The translations under genes were made by a program, and so were the position numbers. This document shows, piece by piece, positions 18,007 through 25,962 of a stretch of DNA of 64,000 nt. This DNA is from Paenibacillus hamazuiensis. Its GTDB lineage: Bacteria; Bacillota; Bacilli; Paenibacillales; NBRC-103111. Each line of letters starts with the position of its first letter. The first letter of the stretch is position 1. The stretch lies in assembly GCF_023276405.1 (NCBI RefSeq), contig NZ_JALRMO010000001.1:5825001-5889000 (forward strand), read 5' to 3'. The notes beneath the pieces are model-generated. The model had not been told where the DNA came from. It did no database searches and was given only the letters and a program-made list of their open reading frames with translations.

Positions 18007-18966
18007 ATGCAGCAGGACGCGCTTCTCTTTCAGACGCTTCGGCAAGCGAGCTGCGACGCCTTGTTTCGGGGAAATCCGGACCCTGATTTGCAGGAAGCCT
18101 TCCAGACCCCGCTCCTTCCGATCCCGCTCAGTTGGGATGAGAAATACGGGGAATGGGCCGCCTGGGAGCTAGCGGCCAACATCGTTCCGAACTGGGGGAG
18201 CTACTACATGCCCTCGACAGCCAAACGGTTCGACGACGTGTACCTGCAGTTTCTCTCGGCCATCTCCTCCGGTCTACCGGACGTATCGCAGGCAATAACG
18301 GATTATTGGAATCCGGCTTATCAAACGCAGCTTACCGACGATAACGATCTCACATTATTTTATAGAAATTGGAACTTCTCTCCTTCCGTGAGCGACACTG
18401 TACATGAACTGAAGAAGGGCAAAACACCGTTCTCCATCTCTTTTGACTATAGCGATCTCCAGTCGGCAGCCTCCAATCCTCAAGGCGTGTCGGAAGACGG
18501 CTCCATCGCCTTCATCTCTGCCGATTCCAAGCCGGCTTGCTGCCTGCAGCCGGACCAATCGTTTCATTTTTCGTTAACCTGCGAAGCCTATATTCCCGTT
18601 CAGATCACTCCCGGCCCTTGGTATCATCAAGCTGTTATCGATGCGTATTGCAAAGGTCCGTTTAACCCGGATAGCCCATACGGGCAAGGTAAAGTCCGGT
18701 TTTGGGGAGAGAACGGGACATTCTCCAAGCTCGCCCAGACCTTGTACGTGATCTACCGGCCGGTTATCGAGATGACTGTCGGCAAAGACGCGCTCCGCTC
18801 CATGCAAAAATGTGCGGAAGGCTGCTCCTCCCTTACGGTCGGCCAGCTTGCGTTTTCTGCGGACGACCTGGTCTGCACCGACAAGGACAAGGGCTCTTTC
18901 AAGGTCAAAAGCAAGTCAGACCGAATAAATTTGTTTGCGGTATATTCCCGGATTCTCGGAGCATAA
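18007..18966 (+). CDS. Unknown beta-rich protein B, paralogue of the preceding gene
   Basis: A 319-residue protein starting six bases after the stop of protein A, with no clear RBS, which suggests translational coupling. It aligns with protein A through DVSQAITDYWNPAYQT, YRNWNFSPS, ISFDY, ITPGPWYHQAVIDAY, FWGENGTF, LYVIYRP and a final LFAVYSRILGA. It lacks the Ser/Gly-rich segment and the charged helical insertion of protein A, and it carries a Cys pair (PACCL). No signal peptide or membrane helix is seen. It may be a regulatory, inhibitory or assembly partner of A; that is inference from paralogy and adjacency only. Confidence 0.7.
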   Translation: MQQDALLFQTLRQASCDALFRGNPDPDLQEAFQTPLLPIPLSWDEKYGEWAAWELAANIVPNWGSYYMPSTAKRFDDVYLQFLSAISSGLPDVSQAITDYWNPAYQTQLTDDNDLTLFYRNWNFSPSVSDTVHELKKGKTPFSISFDYSDLQSAASNPQGVSEDGSIAFISADSKPACCLQPDQSFHFSLTCEAYIPVQITPGPWYHQAVIDAYCKGPFNPDSPYGQGKVRFWGENGTFSKLAQTLYVIYRPVIEMTVGKDALRSMQKCAEGCSSLTVGQLAFSADDLVCTDKDKGSFKVKSKSDRINLFAVYSRILGA

Positions 18967-18990
18967 CCGCCAGGAAAGGAGCGATATTTC

Positions 18991-19539
18991 ATGGGAACGC
19001 GTTATTACCTGATCGGCCAGGTTGCCAAAGACCAGTACATCCTGCCCATTAAGGCGAACAATCCGAAGTTATTTCTATTCGGCCTGCCGAATCCGTTCGG
19101 CGGCGGATCTATTCAGAACGATAAGAAGATCACTCTGAAGGAAGAGGTCGACGAGGAAAGCTGGTTCCAATACGAGCTCGGGGGCTTTGACGATTCGGCC
19201 ATACATACCGGCAAGGGAGACAACGGAGACGATCTGGAGTTTTACATCGGAGCAATCATCCAACGCGACGCGCAAACGGCCTCGAATATGCTGGCCGCTT
19301 ACCGCACAGGCTTGAAAAATCCCTCCGCCGACAAGACGAAAGAAATGACGGGCAGCTTTTTTACATTGGTAAACGACTTCCAATATTCGGACGACGACGA
19401 TCTGGAAAAACAGCTTTGCGCCCGCTTAACCCAAATCCGTTATGTCGTGCCGGATCAAAAGAAACAGTACATGCGGTCGCAGACATTTCAGGCCATTAAG
19501 AAAGTGATCAAACAAAAGATCAACTACAGCGGGCTATAA
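18991..19539 (+). CDS. Unknown 182-residue protein with degenerate Nudix-like motif
   Basis: Third gene of the cluster, 24 bases after protein B, with RBS GAAAGGAG. The protein starts RYYLIGQVAKDQYILPIKAN and contains PFGGGSIQND and then TLKEEVDEES, which resembles a Nudix box (GGGx...REVxEEt) with the spacing shortened and the final Gly replaced. A helical C-terminus (FQAIKKVIKQKINYS) follows. If the fold is Nudix, catalysis may be lost. Function unknown. A hairpin terminator follows the stop, closing the three-gene unit. Confidence 0.7.
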   Translation: MGTRYYLIGQVAKDQYILPIKANNPKLFLFGLPNPFGGGSIQNDKKITLKEEVDEESWFQYELGGFDDSAIHTGKGDNGDDLEFYIGAIIQRDAQTASNMLAAYRTGLKNPSADKTKEMTGSFFTLVNDFQYSDDDDLEKQLCARLTQIRYVVPDQKKQYMRSQTFQAIKKVIKQKINYSGL

Positions 19540-19551
19540 CGCCCTTTACCC

Positions 19552-19580
19552 AAAAGCCGGAGCCGCCGCTTCGGCTTTTG
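19552..19580 (+). terminator. Terminator of the three-gene cluster
   Basis: Perfect 8-bp stem AAAAGCCG/CGGCTTTT (19552-19559 and 19572-19579), 12 bases after the stop; the T tract is part of the stem. Confidence 0.6.
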
Positions 19581-19791
19581 TTCATCTTGTCCGCTCCCGT
19601 CATGCGAGCAGGTCGAAAAACCGCGTAGCCTCCTATAGTTCATTTTTTGAAACTATTGCACATTTTTATAACTACTTTTCAAAAGTGTCATAAGCAGCTA
19701 CTCTTGTGTAAGAGGGGCGCAGCCAAAATTTAACTCATCCTAAAAGAACGCCCCTGCTGCACTATCGCAAGCACAAATAGAGGTGAATGCT

Positions 19792-20673
19792 GTGAAAAGA
19801 CCGTTTGAAGTAGACTCTGCGGAATATCCGTTTGAAGACCGTTGGCTGCCGTACCGGGACGGTTATATCCACTACATTGACGAAGGGCGCGGGCCTACGG
19901 TTCTTCTTCTCCACGGGAACCCGACCTGGTCTTATCTGTACCGAAACGTCATCAAGGAGCTGCGCGGGGAATGCCGCCTCGTCGCATTGGATTACCCCGG
20001 GTTCGGCATGTCGAAGGCTCCTTCCGGCTACGGGTATACGCCGCAAGAGCAGTCGGAGGCTGTCGCCGACTTCATCCGCCGCCTGGGGCTAAAGGATTTT
20101 GTTCTGGTCGTTCAGGACTGGGGAGGCCCGATCGGCATGGGTTATGCCGTCCGGCACCGGGAAAACCTGCGCGGCATCGTCGTGATGAACACCTGGGCGT
20201 GGCCTGCGAAGATTTTGCCCATGAAGCTGTTCTCGCTGATCATGGGAGGCTGGCCGCTCGGTTACTGGCTGCAGACGCGGCGAAACTTCTTTGCCAAGGT
20301 CATTGTGCCAAGCGGAATTCACCATACCGAGAAGGTGACGGAAAGCTTAAGGAAAGCCTACACCGATCCGTTCCCGACTCCGGTATCGAGAATTCCGACC
20401 TGGGTGTTCCCCGGGCAAATCCGCAAAGCTCGGCCATGGCTGGAGGAGATTGAAGCGCGGCTGCCTGCGCTGGCCGATTTGCCCGCGCAAATCCTTTGGG
20501 GCACGAAGGACAGCGCCGGCTTTCCGCCGGAGCAGATGGCCAAATGGCAGCAAGTTTTGCCGATGAACGAAACCGAGGTTTTGGACGATGCCTCCCATTA
20601 CGTGCAGGAGGATCGGCCCGACCGGATTGCCGCAGCGGTCCGGAGAGTTTTGGAACGAACGGCGCTCGCGTGA
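19792..20673 (+). CDS. Alpha/beta hydrolase, haloalkane dehalogenase-like
   Basis: A 293-residue alpha/beta-hydrolase. The nucleophile elbow is VQDWGGPIG, with Asp rather than Ser, and it is followed by the Trp that with the Asn of HGNPTWS would bind halide; both are hallmarks of haloalkane dehalogenases. The base His is in DDASHYVQED, and a cap domain spans about residues 135-215. The reaction would be hydrolytic release of halide from haloalkanes; the natural substrate is unknown. The GTG at 19792 is preferred because AGAGGTG lies about seven bases upstream; a GTG at 19783 overlaps that site. It is monocistronic. Confidence 0.85.
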   Translation: MKRPFEVDSAEYPFEDRWLPYRDGYIHYIDEGRGPTVLLLHGNPTWSYLYRNVIKELRGECRLVALDYPGFGMSKAPSGYGYTPQEQSEAVADFIRRLGLKDFVLVVQDWGGPIGMGYAVRHRENLRGIVVMNTWAWPAKILPMKLFSLIMGGWPLGYWLQTRRNFFAKVIVPSGIHHTEKVTESLRKAYTDPFPTPVSRIPTWVFPGQIRKARPWLEEIEARLPALADLPAQILWGTKDSAGFPPEQMAKWQQVLPMNETEVLDDASHYVQEDRPDRIAAAVRRVLERTALA

Positions 20674-20876
20674 TTTTCTCGATCGTGCAGCGATTAATTG
20701 CAAGCCGATCTGCGGCGTCATTCAGCTGCGCTATGCGTTCGGCGCGCAGAATGGCCGACTTGCGTCCGGGCTCTGTAAGCCCTTTTAAGAGCAGCTTAGG
20801 TCTGCGCCTTAGCACCCCTTTCCACAAATCATACAATGAGCTGTAAGCGAAAACTCATTAGTTAGGAGAGGGTTTA

Positions 20877-21446
20877 GTGAACAAACAACGCTATGCGGCT
20901 TTTCCGAAAAAAATCATCCGTCTGCCCAAAAGCGCCGGCATGCCGAGATCCAAAGTAATGGCGATTTATCGGGAACGCATCAAGAAACACCGGGCTCAGC
21001 CGGCCCCGATCGTCATCAGCCAACGAAATGTGGTCATCGGTACGGATAATACCTGGTTTAACGCGCAGACGATCGACCGCAATCCCGCCTGGGTTCAAGT
21101 GGATAATGCGCGTTATGTTTGGAGCGCCCGCAATTTGAGCAGCCAAACGGCAATCATTTCCAGAACGTTCCGTCTGTCTACGAGAAGATCGATTTTAAGC
21201 GGACGCCTGTTCCTGTCGGTCGACAACTATGCGACCGTTATTATCAACGGGCTTATCGTCCAGTTTGACGATCCGCAAGCCAACACTTCCTTCTTCAACC
21301 CCGGACGTACGTTTAACATCACACGTTTCCTGCGCAGAGGAAGAAACGATATCGTCATCATCGCCTTCAATTTCGGCGGCGACCGGAGCCCGAGCAACCC
21401 CGCCGGTGTAGCGGCCAGACTGAACATTCGTTTGTCCGGACTGTAG
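20877..21446 (+). CDS. Unknown protein with jelly-roll (galactose-binding-like) domain
   Basis: A 189-residue protein from a GTG with RBS GGAGAGG. The basic N-terminus (FPKKIIRLPKSAGMPRSKVMAIYRERIKKHR) has no signal peptide. The remainder looks like a beta-sandwich (ISRTFRLS, GRLFLSVDNYATVIINGLIV, FNITRFLRRGRNDIVIIAFNFGG), the pattern of carbohydrate-binding jelly rolls where a WxxN-type strand and INGxxV hairpin recur. It could be a spore-surface or sugar-binding protein, but I cannot assign it. It is monocistronic, with a strong terminator. Confidence 0.65.
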   Translation: MNKQRYAAFPKKIIRLPKSAGMPRSKVMAIYRERIKKHRAQPAPIVISQRNVVIGTDNTWFNAQTIDRNPAWVQVDNARYVWSARNLSSQTAIISRTFRLSTRRSILSGRLFLSVDNYATVIINGLIVQFDDPQANTSFFNPGRTFNITRFLRRGRNDIVIIAFNFGGDRSPSNPAGVAARLNIRLSGL

Positions 21447-21454
21447 AAGATACG

Positions 21455-21492
21455 AAAAACCGGCCACCCGTCGTTTGGGGCAGCCGGTTTTT
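21455..21492. terminator. Bidirectional terminator
   Basis: Perfect 10-bp stem AAAAACCGGC/GCCGGTTTTT (21455-21464 and 21483-21492), between the convergent jelly-roll gene and mglC. Confidence 0.85.
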
Positions 21493-21560
21493 CATTTCAA
21501 ATCCATCTAAGTATCCGTTCGGCTTTCACCGAATCCCACTGTGTTTAACGCGGCTCCGAT

Positions 21561-22571
21561 CTACTTTTTCGCCAAATATTTGCGGATGTCGAAGGCGACG
21601 GCCGCCACGATGATCAAACCTTTGATGATCAGCTGCCAATACGGGCTGACGCCGATGAACGTAAGGCCGTAGTTGATGACGCCGAAGATCAGCACGCCGG
21701 CCAGAACGCCCGGCACCGTGCCGATGCCGCCTGCCGTCGAGACGCCGCCGACCACGCACGCCGCGATCGCGTCAAGCTCGTACATGTTGCCGTAGTTGTT
21801 CGTCGCACCGCCCGTTCTCGCCGCTTCCAGCACGCCGGCCAGACCGTACAGCGCGCCGGCGATGCCGTAAATATACAGCAGGTTGCGCCGCACATTGATG
21901 CCCGAAACCGTGGCGGCCTGAATATTGCCGCCGATCGCATACATGTTTTTGCCGAGCCGCGTTTTATTGAAAATGACCCAGACGATAAAAGCGACGATAA
22001 TCGTAATGATGACCAGGTACGGCACCGAATACGGCCCGTTGGGGCCGACAAATCCCGTTCCCAGGTTCGTGAAGTCGTGGCGCAGGCCGGCGATCGGCTG
22101 CGATTCGTTCGGCTTCATGTCGAAGTACAGCGAGTTCGCCCCGTACACGATAACCATCGTGCCGAGCGTCGCGATAAACGGCGGGACGCTGAACCGCGCT
22201 ACGATGAAGCCGTTGATCAGGCCGACGATAAGGCCTGCCGCGATCCCGATCGCGATCGGCACCCACAGCGGCAGCTCGGCCAAGTCGGGAAAGAAACGCC
22301 GCGGGTAATCCAATATTTGCAGCATCGAGGCGGACAGCACCGCGCTTAAACCGACCACGCGGCCCGCGGACAAGTCCGTGCCCCCCGTGATCAGCACGAA
22401 CGCCGCGCCCAGAGCGATAATCGCCCGCGTCGACGACTGCAGCAAAATATCGCGGAAAATATCGATCGATAAAAACCGCGGGTCCTTAAAAGCGATCCCG
22501 ATGACAAGGACGATCAGTACGATATATATGGCATTTTGCGTAACAAAGCTGTTAATTCGTTTTACATTCAT
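21561..22571 (-). CDS. mglC: Galactose/methyl-galactoside ABC transporter permease
   Basis: A 336-residue inner-membrane permease of the RbsC/MglC family with about nine hydrophobic helices. It has the family signature of the ABC-permease loop, VGGVSTAGGIGTVPGVLAGVLIFGVINYGLTF, and the MglC-like end VAFDIRKYLAKK. Length equals that of E. coli MglC. It imports galactose-type sugars together with mglA and mglB immediately upstream. The ATG at 22571 with GGGAGGG upstream is used. It is last in the operon and ends before a bidirectional terminator. Confidence 0.92.
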   Translation of the reverse strand: MNVKRINSFVTQNAIYIVLIVLVIGIAFKDPRFLSIDIFRDILLQSSTRAIIALGAAFVLITGGTDLSAGRVVGLSAVLSASMLQILDYPRRFFPDLAELPLWVPIAIGIAAGLIVGLINGFIVARFSVPPFIATLGTMVIVYGANSLYFDMKPNESQPIAGLRHDFTNLGTGFVGPNGPYSVPYLVIITIIVAFIVWVIFNKTRLGKNMYAIGGNIQAATVSGINVRRNLLYIYGIAGALYGLAGVLEAARTGGATNNYGNMYELDAIAACVVGGVSTAGGIGTVPGVLAGVLIFGVINYGLTFIGVSPYWQLIIKGLIIVAAVAFDIRKYLAKK

Positions 22572-22657
22572 GATAAGTGACCCTCCCAAAGCATGGTTGC
22601 CGGAGCATTACATGGAAAACCTCCGGCTCATTGGCGCTATGCCGTGCCGCTCCGGAC

Positions 22658-24172
22658 TTAGACCAAATATTTGGTCGCCAGGCGCATAATTTCTTCCTCG
22701 GTCGCGTCCTTGCCTTCGACGATGCCGGAAAGACGGCCCTCGCACATGACCATAATGCGGTCCGACATGCCGAGCAGCTCCGACATTTCCGAAGAGATCA
22801 TGATGATGCTCTTGCCCATCTTAGCCAAATCGGCGATGATCGAATAGATTTCAAACTTGGCCCCGACATCGATTCCGCGTGTCGGCTCGTCGAGCAGCAG
22901 CACGTCCGGCTCGGTAAGCAGCCAGCGGGCAAGCAGCACCTTTTGCTGGTTGCCTCCCGACAAGTTTTTGATCAGCGTCTTGAGCGACGGCGTCTTCACC
23001 CGCAGCTGCTCTACGCTGCGCCCGATTTCGTCCCGGGCCCTCCTCTCGTTCAGCAGCCCGTACGGCGAAATATACCGCTCCAGGCTCGCGATCACCGCGT
23101 TTTCCTGCACCGACAGCACCGGAAAAATCCCGGTGACGCGCCGCTCTTCGGTAAGCAGCGCGATCTTGTGTTTCTTCGCATCGATCGGCGACTTGATCCG
23201 CACTTCCTTGCCGCGGATCGAGATGCGCCCCGAAGCGACGGACCGCAGCCCGAACAGCGCCTCGATCAGCTCGGTCCGCTGCGCGCCGACAAGGCCGCCG
23301 ACGCCGAGCACCTCCCCTTCGCGCAACTCGAAGGAAACGTCCTTGAACGACTTCGCAAACGGCGAAGTCAGTCCCTCTACTTTGAGCAAAACATTGCCCG
23401 GCTTGTTGTGCCGTTCCGGGAACCGCTGGCTGAGATCGCGGCCGACCATTTTCGTGATGATTATGTCGGTCGTCATCTCCGCAGCCGGCCACGTGCCGAT
23501 CCGTCTGCCGTCGCGCATGATCGTCACCTCGTCGGAAATCCGCAGGATTTCCTCCATTTTGTGGGAGATGTAGATGATCGCGACGCCCTGACGTTTCAAA
23601 TCGTTTATGATCTTAAACAACTGCTCCACTTCGTTGCCGGTCAGTGAAGACGTTGGCTCATCCATGACTATGACTTTCGAATGGTACGAAACCGCCTTCG
23701 CGATCTCGATCGACTGGACCTTCGATACGGACATCCCGCCGACCAGCGCATGCGGGTCGATGTCCATGCCCAGCTTCATGAACAATTCCTTCGTATCGCG
23801 GTACATTTTCCGGTGGTCGACAAACTGCACGGGTCCGATCCCCCGGGTAGGGAAGCGGCCCAGCCAAATATTCTCCATAACGCTGCGAAAAGGAACCGGG
23901 TGCAGCTCCTGATGGATCATCGAAATGCCGTTTTCAAGCGCCGCCTTTGAGCTTGTGATGTCCGCTTTGCTGCCGTTCAAAACGATTTCCCCGGCATCCG
24001 GCGTATAAATGCCGAACAAGATTTTCATCAGCGTCGATTTGCCTGCGCCGTTCTCGCCCATCAGCGCGTGCACCGTGCCCGGCCGCACCTTCAAAGTGAC
24101 GTCATCCAGCGCCTTGACGCCGGGAAATTCTTTGGAAATTCCATTCATTTCAAGTATAAAAGAACTTGCCAT
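22658..24172 (-). CDS. mglA: Galactose/methyl-galactoside ABC transporter ATPase
   Basis: A 504-residue protein of two tandem ABC domains, as in MglA/RbsA. Domain 1 has Walker A GENGAGKST and signature MSVSKVQ(S) with Walker B VIVMDEPTSSL. Domain 2 has LVGAQRTELIEALFG in place of a canonical Walker A, signature LSGGNQQK and Walker B VLLLDEPTRGIDVGAK. The degenerate second Walker A is normal for this family. The start at 24172 has AAGGAGGG upstream; the longer frame to 24400 overlaps the mglB 3' region and lacks support. It energises import of galactose-type sugars through MglC. Confidence 0.93.
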   Translation of the reverse strand: MASSFILEMNGISKEFPGVKALDDVTLKVRPGTVHALMGENGAGKSTLMKILFGIYTPDAGEIVLNGSKADITSSKAALENGISMIHQELHPVPFRSVMENIWLGRFPTRGIGPVQFVDHRKMYRDTKELFMKLGMDIDPHALVGGMSVSKVQSIEIAKAVSYHSKVIVMDEPTSSLTGNEVEQLFKIINDLKRQGVAIIYISHKMEEILRISDEVTIMRDGRRIGTWPAAEMTTDIIITKMVGRDLSQRFPERHNKPGNVLLKVEGLTSPFAKSFKDVSFELREGEVLGVGGLVGAQRTELIEALFGLRSVASGRISIRGKEVRIKSPIDAKKHKIALLTEERRVTGIFPVLSVQENAVIASLERYISPYGLLNERRARDEIGRSVEQLRVKTPSLKTLIKNLSGGNQQKVLLARWLLTEPDVLLLDEPTRGIDVGAKFEIYSIIADLAKMGKSIIMISSEMSELLGMSDRIMVMCEGRLSGIVEGKDATEEEIMRLATKYLV

Positions 24173-24206
24173 TCGGGTACCCTCCTTGCTGATCCCGCTT
24201 TGCAGG

Positions 24207-24243
24207 AAAAAGGGGACAATAGCAGCTCGCGCACATTGCCCCC
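24207..24243 (-). terminator. Intra-operon attenuator between mglB and mglA
   Basis: On the minus strand GGGGGCAAT pairs with ATTGTCCCC across a 14-base loop (24212-24243), followed by TTTTT. It lies between mglB and mglA, where partial termination would give more binding protein than transporter, as is common in such operons. Confidence 0.6.
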
Positions 24244-24314
24244 GGTTTGCTTCGCAGCGCAGCGCATCCTCAGCCTGCCGCCGCGCGCCGCGTTCGTATC
24301 GCAACGAAACGTGA

Positions 24315-25394
24315 TTATTTCGCGTCGTTAATGTTTTCTTTCGTAATCTTCTTGTACGGAACCCATACGTATTTGCCGTCGGTGATTTCGTAGCCGGCAT
24401 TGTCCTTGTTCGGGGTTTGACCGCTCGCCAGCACGTTCGCGATGTTAAACGTCGCTTTGCCCTGGTTTTTCGCGTCGTTCAGCACCGTGCCGAGCAGGGT
24501 GCCTTCTTCCAGCGCCTTCACCGCAGGGGCGGTAGCGTCAACGCCGACCACCGGCATAAACTTGCCGTCCTTGAAGTAGCCTTTCGCCTTGAGCGCTTCG
24601 ATCGCGCCCAGCGCCATATCGTCGTTGTTGGCGAAGACGGCCTCGATCTTGTCGCCGTGGGAAGCGAGGAACGCCGCCATTTTTTCCTGGCCTTTGACGC
24701 GATCCCACATCGCGGTGTCTTCCGCCAGCTTCTCTACTTTCATGCCGCTGTCTTCGACGGCTTTGACGGAAAACTTCGTGCGCAGCTCGGCGTCCTGGTG
24801 GCCCGGCTCGCCTTTGAGCATGACGTACTGAAGGGTGCCGTCCTTGTTTTTGTCCGCCTCCGGATGCGCCTTAAAGTAATCGACGATGAGCTGGCCTTCC
24901 ATCGTGCCGGACTGCTCGGCTTTCGCACCGACATAGTACACTTTATCCCACTTCTTCATGTCGTCCGCCAAAGGCTCGCGGTTGAAAAACACGACCGGAA
25001 TGTTAGCCGCTTTCGCCTTGTCGATGATGACGCCCGCAGCCGTCCGGTCCACCGGATTTACAGCCAGCGCATTCACCTTCTTCGTGATAAACAGGTCGAC
25101 TTTATCGTTTTGCGTCGGCTGGGAGTTTTGGCTGTCGACGATATCGACCGTCGCCTTGTCGCCGGCCGCCGCCGAGATCGCGTTGCGCACGCCGGTCATG
25201 AACGTATCGTCAAACTTATAAATAGCGACGCCGATATTGGCTTTCTTCGGAGCGCTCGTTTCCGTTTTCGGCGCACCGGCATTTCCCCCTGCCGTATTGC
25301 CGCCGCCCGCCGCGTTATTCGCATCGTTTTTGTTGCCGCAGCCGACCACCGTGATCATCGCCGCCGCGACCAATACCGTAAGCACCTTTTTCAT
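24315..25394 (-). CDS. mglB: Galactose/glucose-binding lipoprotein
   Basis: A 359-residue substrate-binding lipoprotein. It has an N-terminal signal with lipobox ITVVGC (lipidated Cys near residue 19), an Asn/Gly/Ala-rich linker, then a periplasmic-binding-protein type I fold. It follows E. coli MglB closely: YKFDDTFM, SQNSQPTQNDKVD, VVFFNREP, EDTAMWDRVKGQEKM, ANNDDMALGAIEALK, VGVDATAPAVKALEEGTLLGTVLNDAKNQGKAT. It delivers sugar to MglA-MglC. GGAGG precedes the ATG at 25394. Three phased direct repeats upstream suggest control by the AraC-type response regulator of this locus. Confidence 0.94.
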   Translation of the reverse strand: MKKVLTVLVAAAMITVVGCGNKNDANNAAGGGNTAGGNAGAPKTETSAPKKANIGVAIYKFDDTFMTGVRNAISAAAGDKATVDIVDSQNSQPTQNDKVDLFITKKVNALAVNPVDRTAAGVIIDKAKAANIPVVFFNREPLADDMKKWDKVYYVGAKAEQSGTMEGQLIVDYFKAHPEADKNKDGTLQYVMLKGEPGHQDAELRTKFSVKAVEDSGMKVEKLAEDTAMWDRVKGQEKMAAFLASHGDKIEAVFANNDDMALGAIEALKAKGYFKDGKFMPVVGVDATAPAVKALEEGTLLGTVLNDAKNQGKATFNIANVLASGQTPNKDNAGYEITDGKYVWVPYKKITKENINDAK

Positions 25395-25484
25395 CTTTGC
25401 AGACCTCCACATGTTTATTTTTTCAGGAATGCGGTTCGTTTCTACATCCTCATTATCAGGTAAGCGCCGGTAAAAACCCATGCA

Positions 25485-25534
25485 AAATTCTCATCTGTTT
25501 TATCGAAATTCTCATATGTTTGGGAAATACTCAT
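25485..25534 (-). promoter_or_regulatory. Three phased direct repeats upstream of mglB, candidate response-regulator sites
   Basis: Minus-strand copies of ATGAG(A/T)ATTT lie at 25525-25534, 25506-25515 and 25485-25494, that is every 19-21 bases or about two helical turns. AraC-type response regulators of the YesN class bind direct repeats with such phasing, and the only one nearby is encoded at 28955-30616. They lie 90-140 bases upstream of the mglB start, with a TGATAAT element between. Confidence 0.5.
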
Positions 25535-25563
25535 TTCGATTTTCTTGCCGGCTGCAGATTGAG

Positions 25564-25694
25564 GAACTGAGATGCGTTAATGGGTGCTTCTTCCACCTGA
25601 AGAAAAATATAGCGGAACCAGGATGCGTTAATTAGCCGCGCGACCGGCTTTTTCAGCCAATTCTGCCGACATAACGAACCTGAGTTCCGCTAAT
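25564..25694. repeat. Cluster of dispersed intergenic repeat units (GCGGAAC type)
   Basis: Three related units: GAACTGAGATGCGTTAAT (25564-25581), AGCGGAACCAGGATGCGTTA (25611-25630) and, inverted, AACGAACCTGAGTTCCGCTA (25673-25692). The same motif recurs at 36877-37004 and at the ends of the hairpin at 25722-25910, so it belongs to a dispersed family. No coding potential is seen. Confidence 0.7.
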
Positions 25695-25721
25695 TTTCAA
25701 TAATCTCCGAGATTGAGCTGC

Positions 25722-25910
25722 TTAGCGAACCATAGGAGACTGTCGATTAATCGGCGGGAACGGTCCAAGGAATTGATTTCGAAGCTCAAACATGTTGCGA
25801 TAGCTTTGATTTGATTGAATTTATCGGTGTCAAAGCTATCGCAAAACTCGCCCTGAAATCAATTTCCTCGCCCTTATCCCATTTAATCGACAATCTCCAT
25901 AGTTCCGCTA
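25722..25910. repeat. Large imperfect inverted repeat (about 190 bp stem-loop element)
   Basis: Three nested stems share one axis. The outer arms are TTAGCGAACCATAGGAGACT (continuing to 25751) and its imperfect complement at 25881-25910. The middle arms are GGAATTGATTTC (25769-25780) and GAAATCAATTTCC (25855-25866). The inner stem is perfect, GCGATAGCTTTGA/TCAAAGCTATCGC (25797-25809 and 25830-25842). The ends carry the GCGGAAC motif of the neighbouring intergenic repeats. This suggests a mobile or structured-RNA element between the sensor operon and mglB. No open reading frame is seen. Confidence 0.75.
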
Positions 25911-25962
25911 TGGTCCCGCTTCACCTGCCGACATTGCGGTATTACCCTCTCTTCGCCCGCCG

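Noticed and set aside
22577-23647. 356-codon plus-strand frame opposite mglA
   Set aside because: Arg/His/Leu-rich composition typical of antisense frames; mglA motifs fill the same DNA.
25564-25910. CRISPR array
   Set aside because: Repeats are few, imperfect, inverted as well as direct, and irregularly spaced; no cas genes are nearby.
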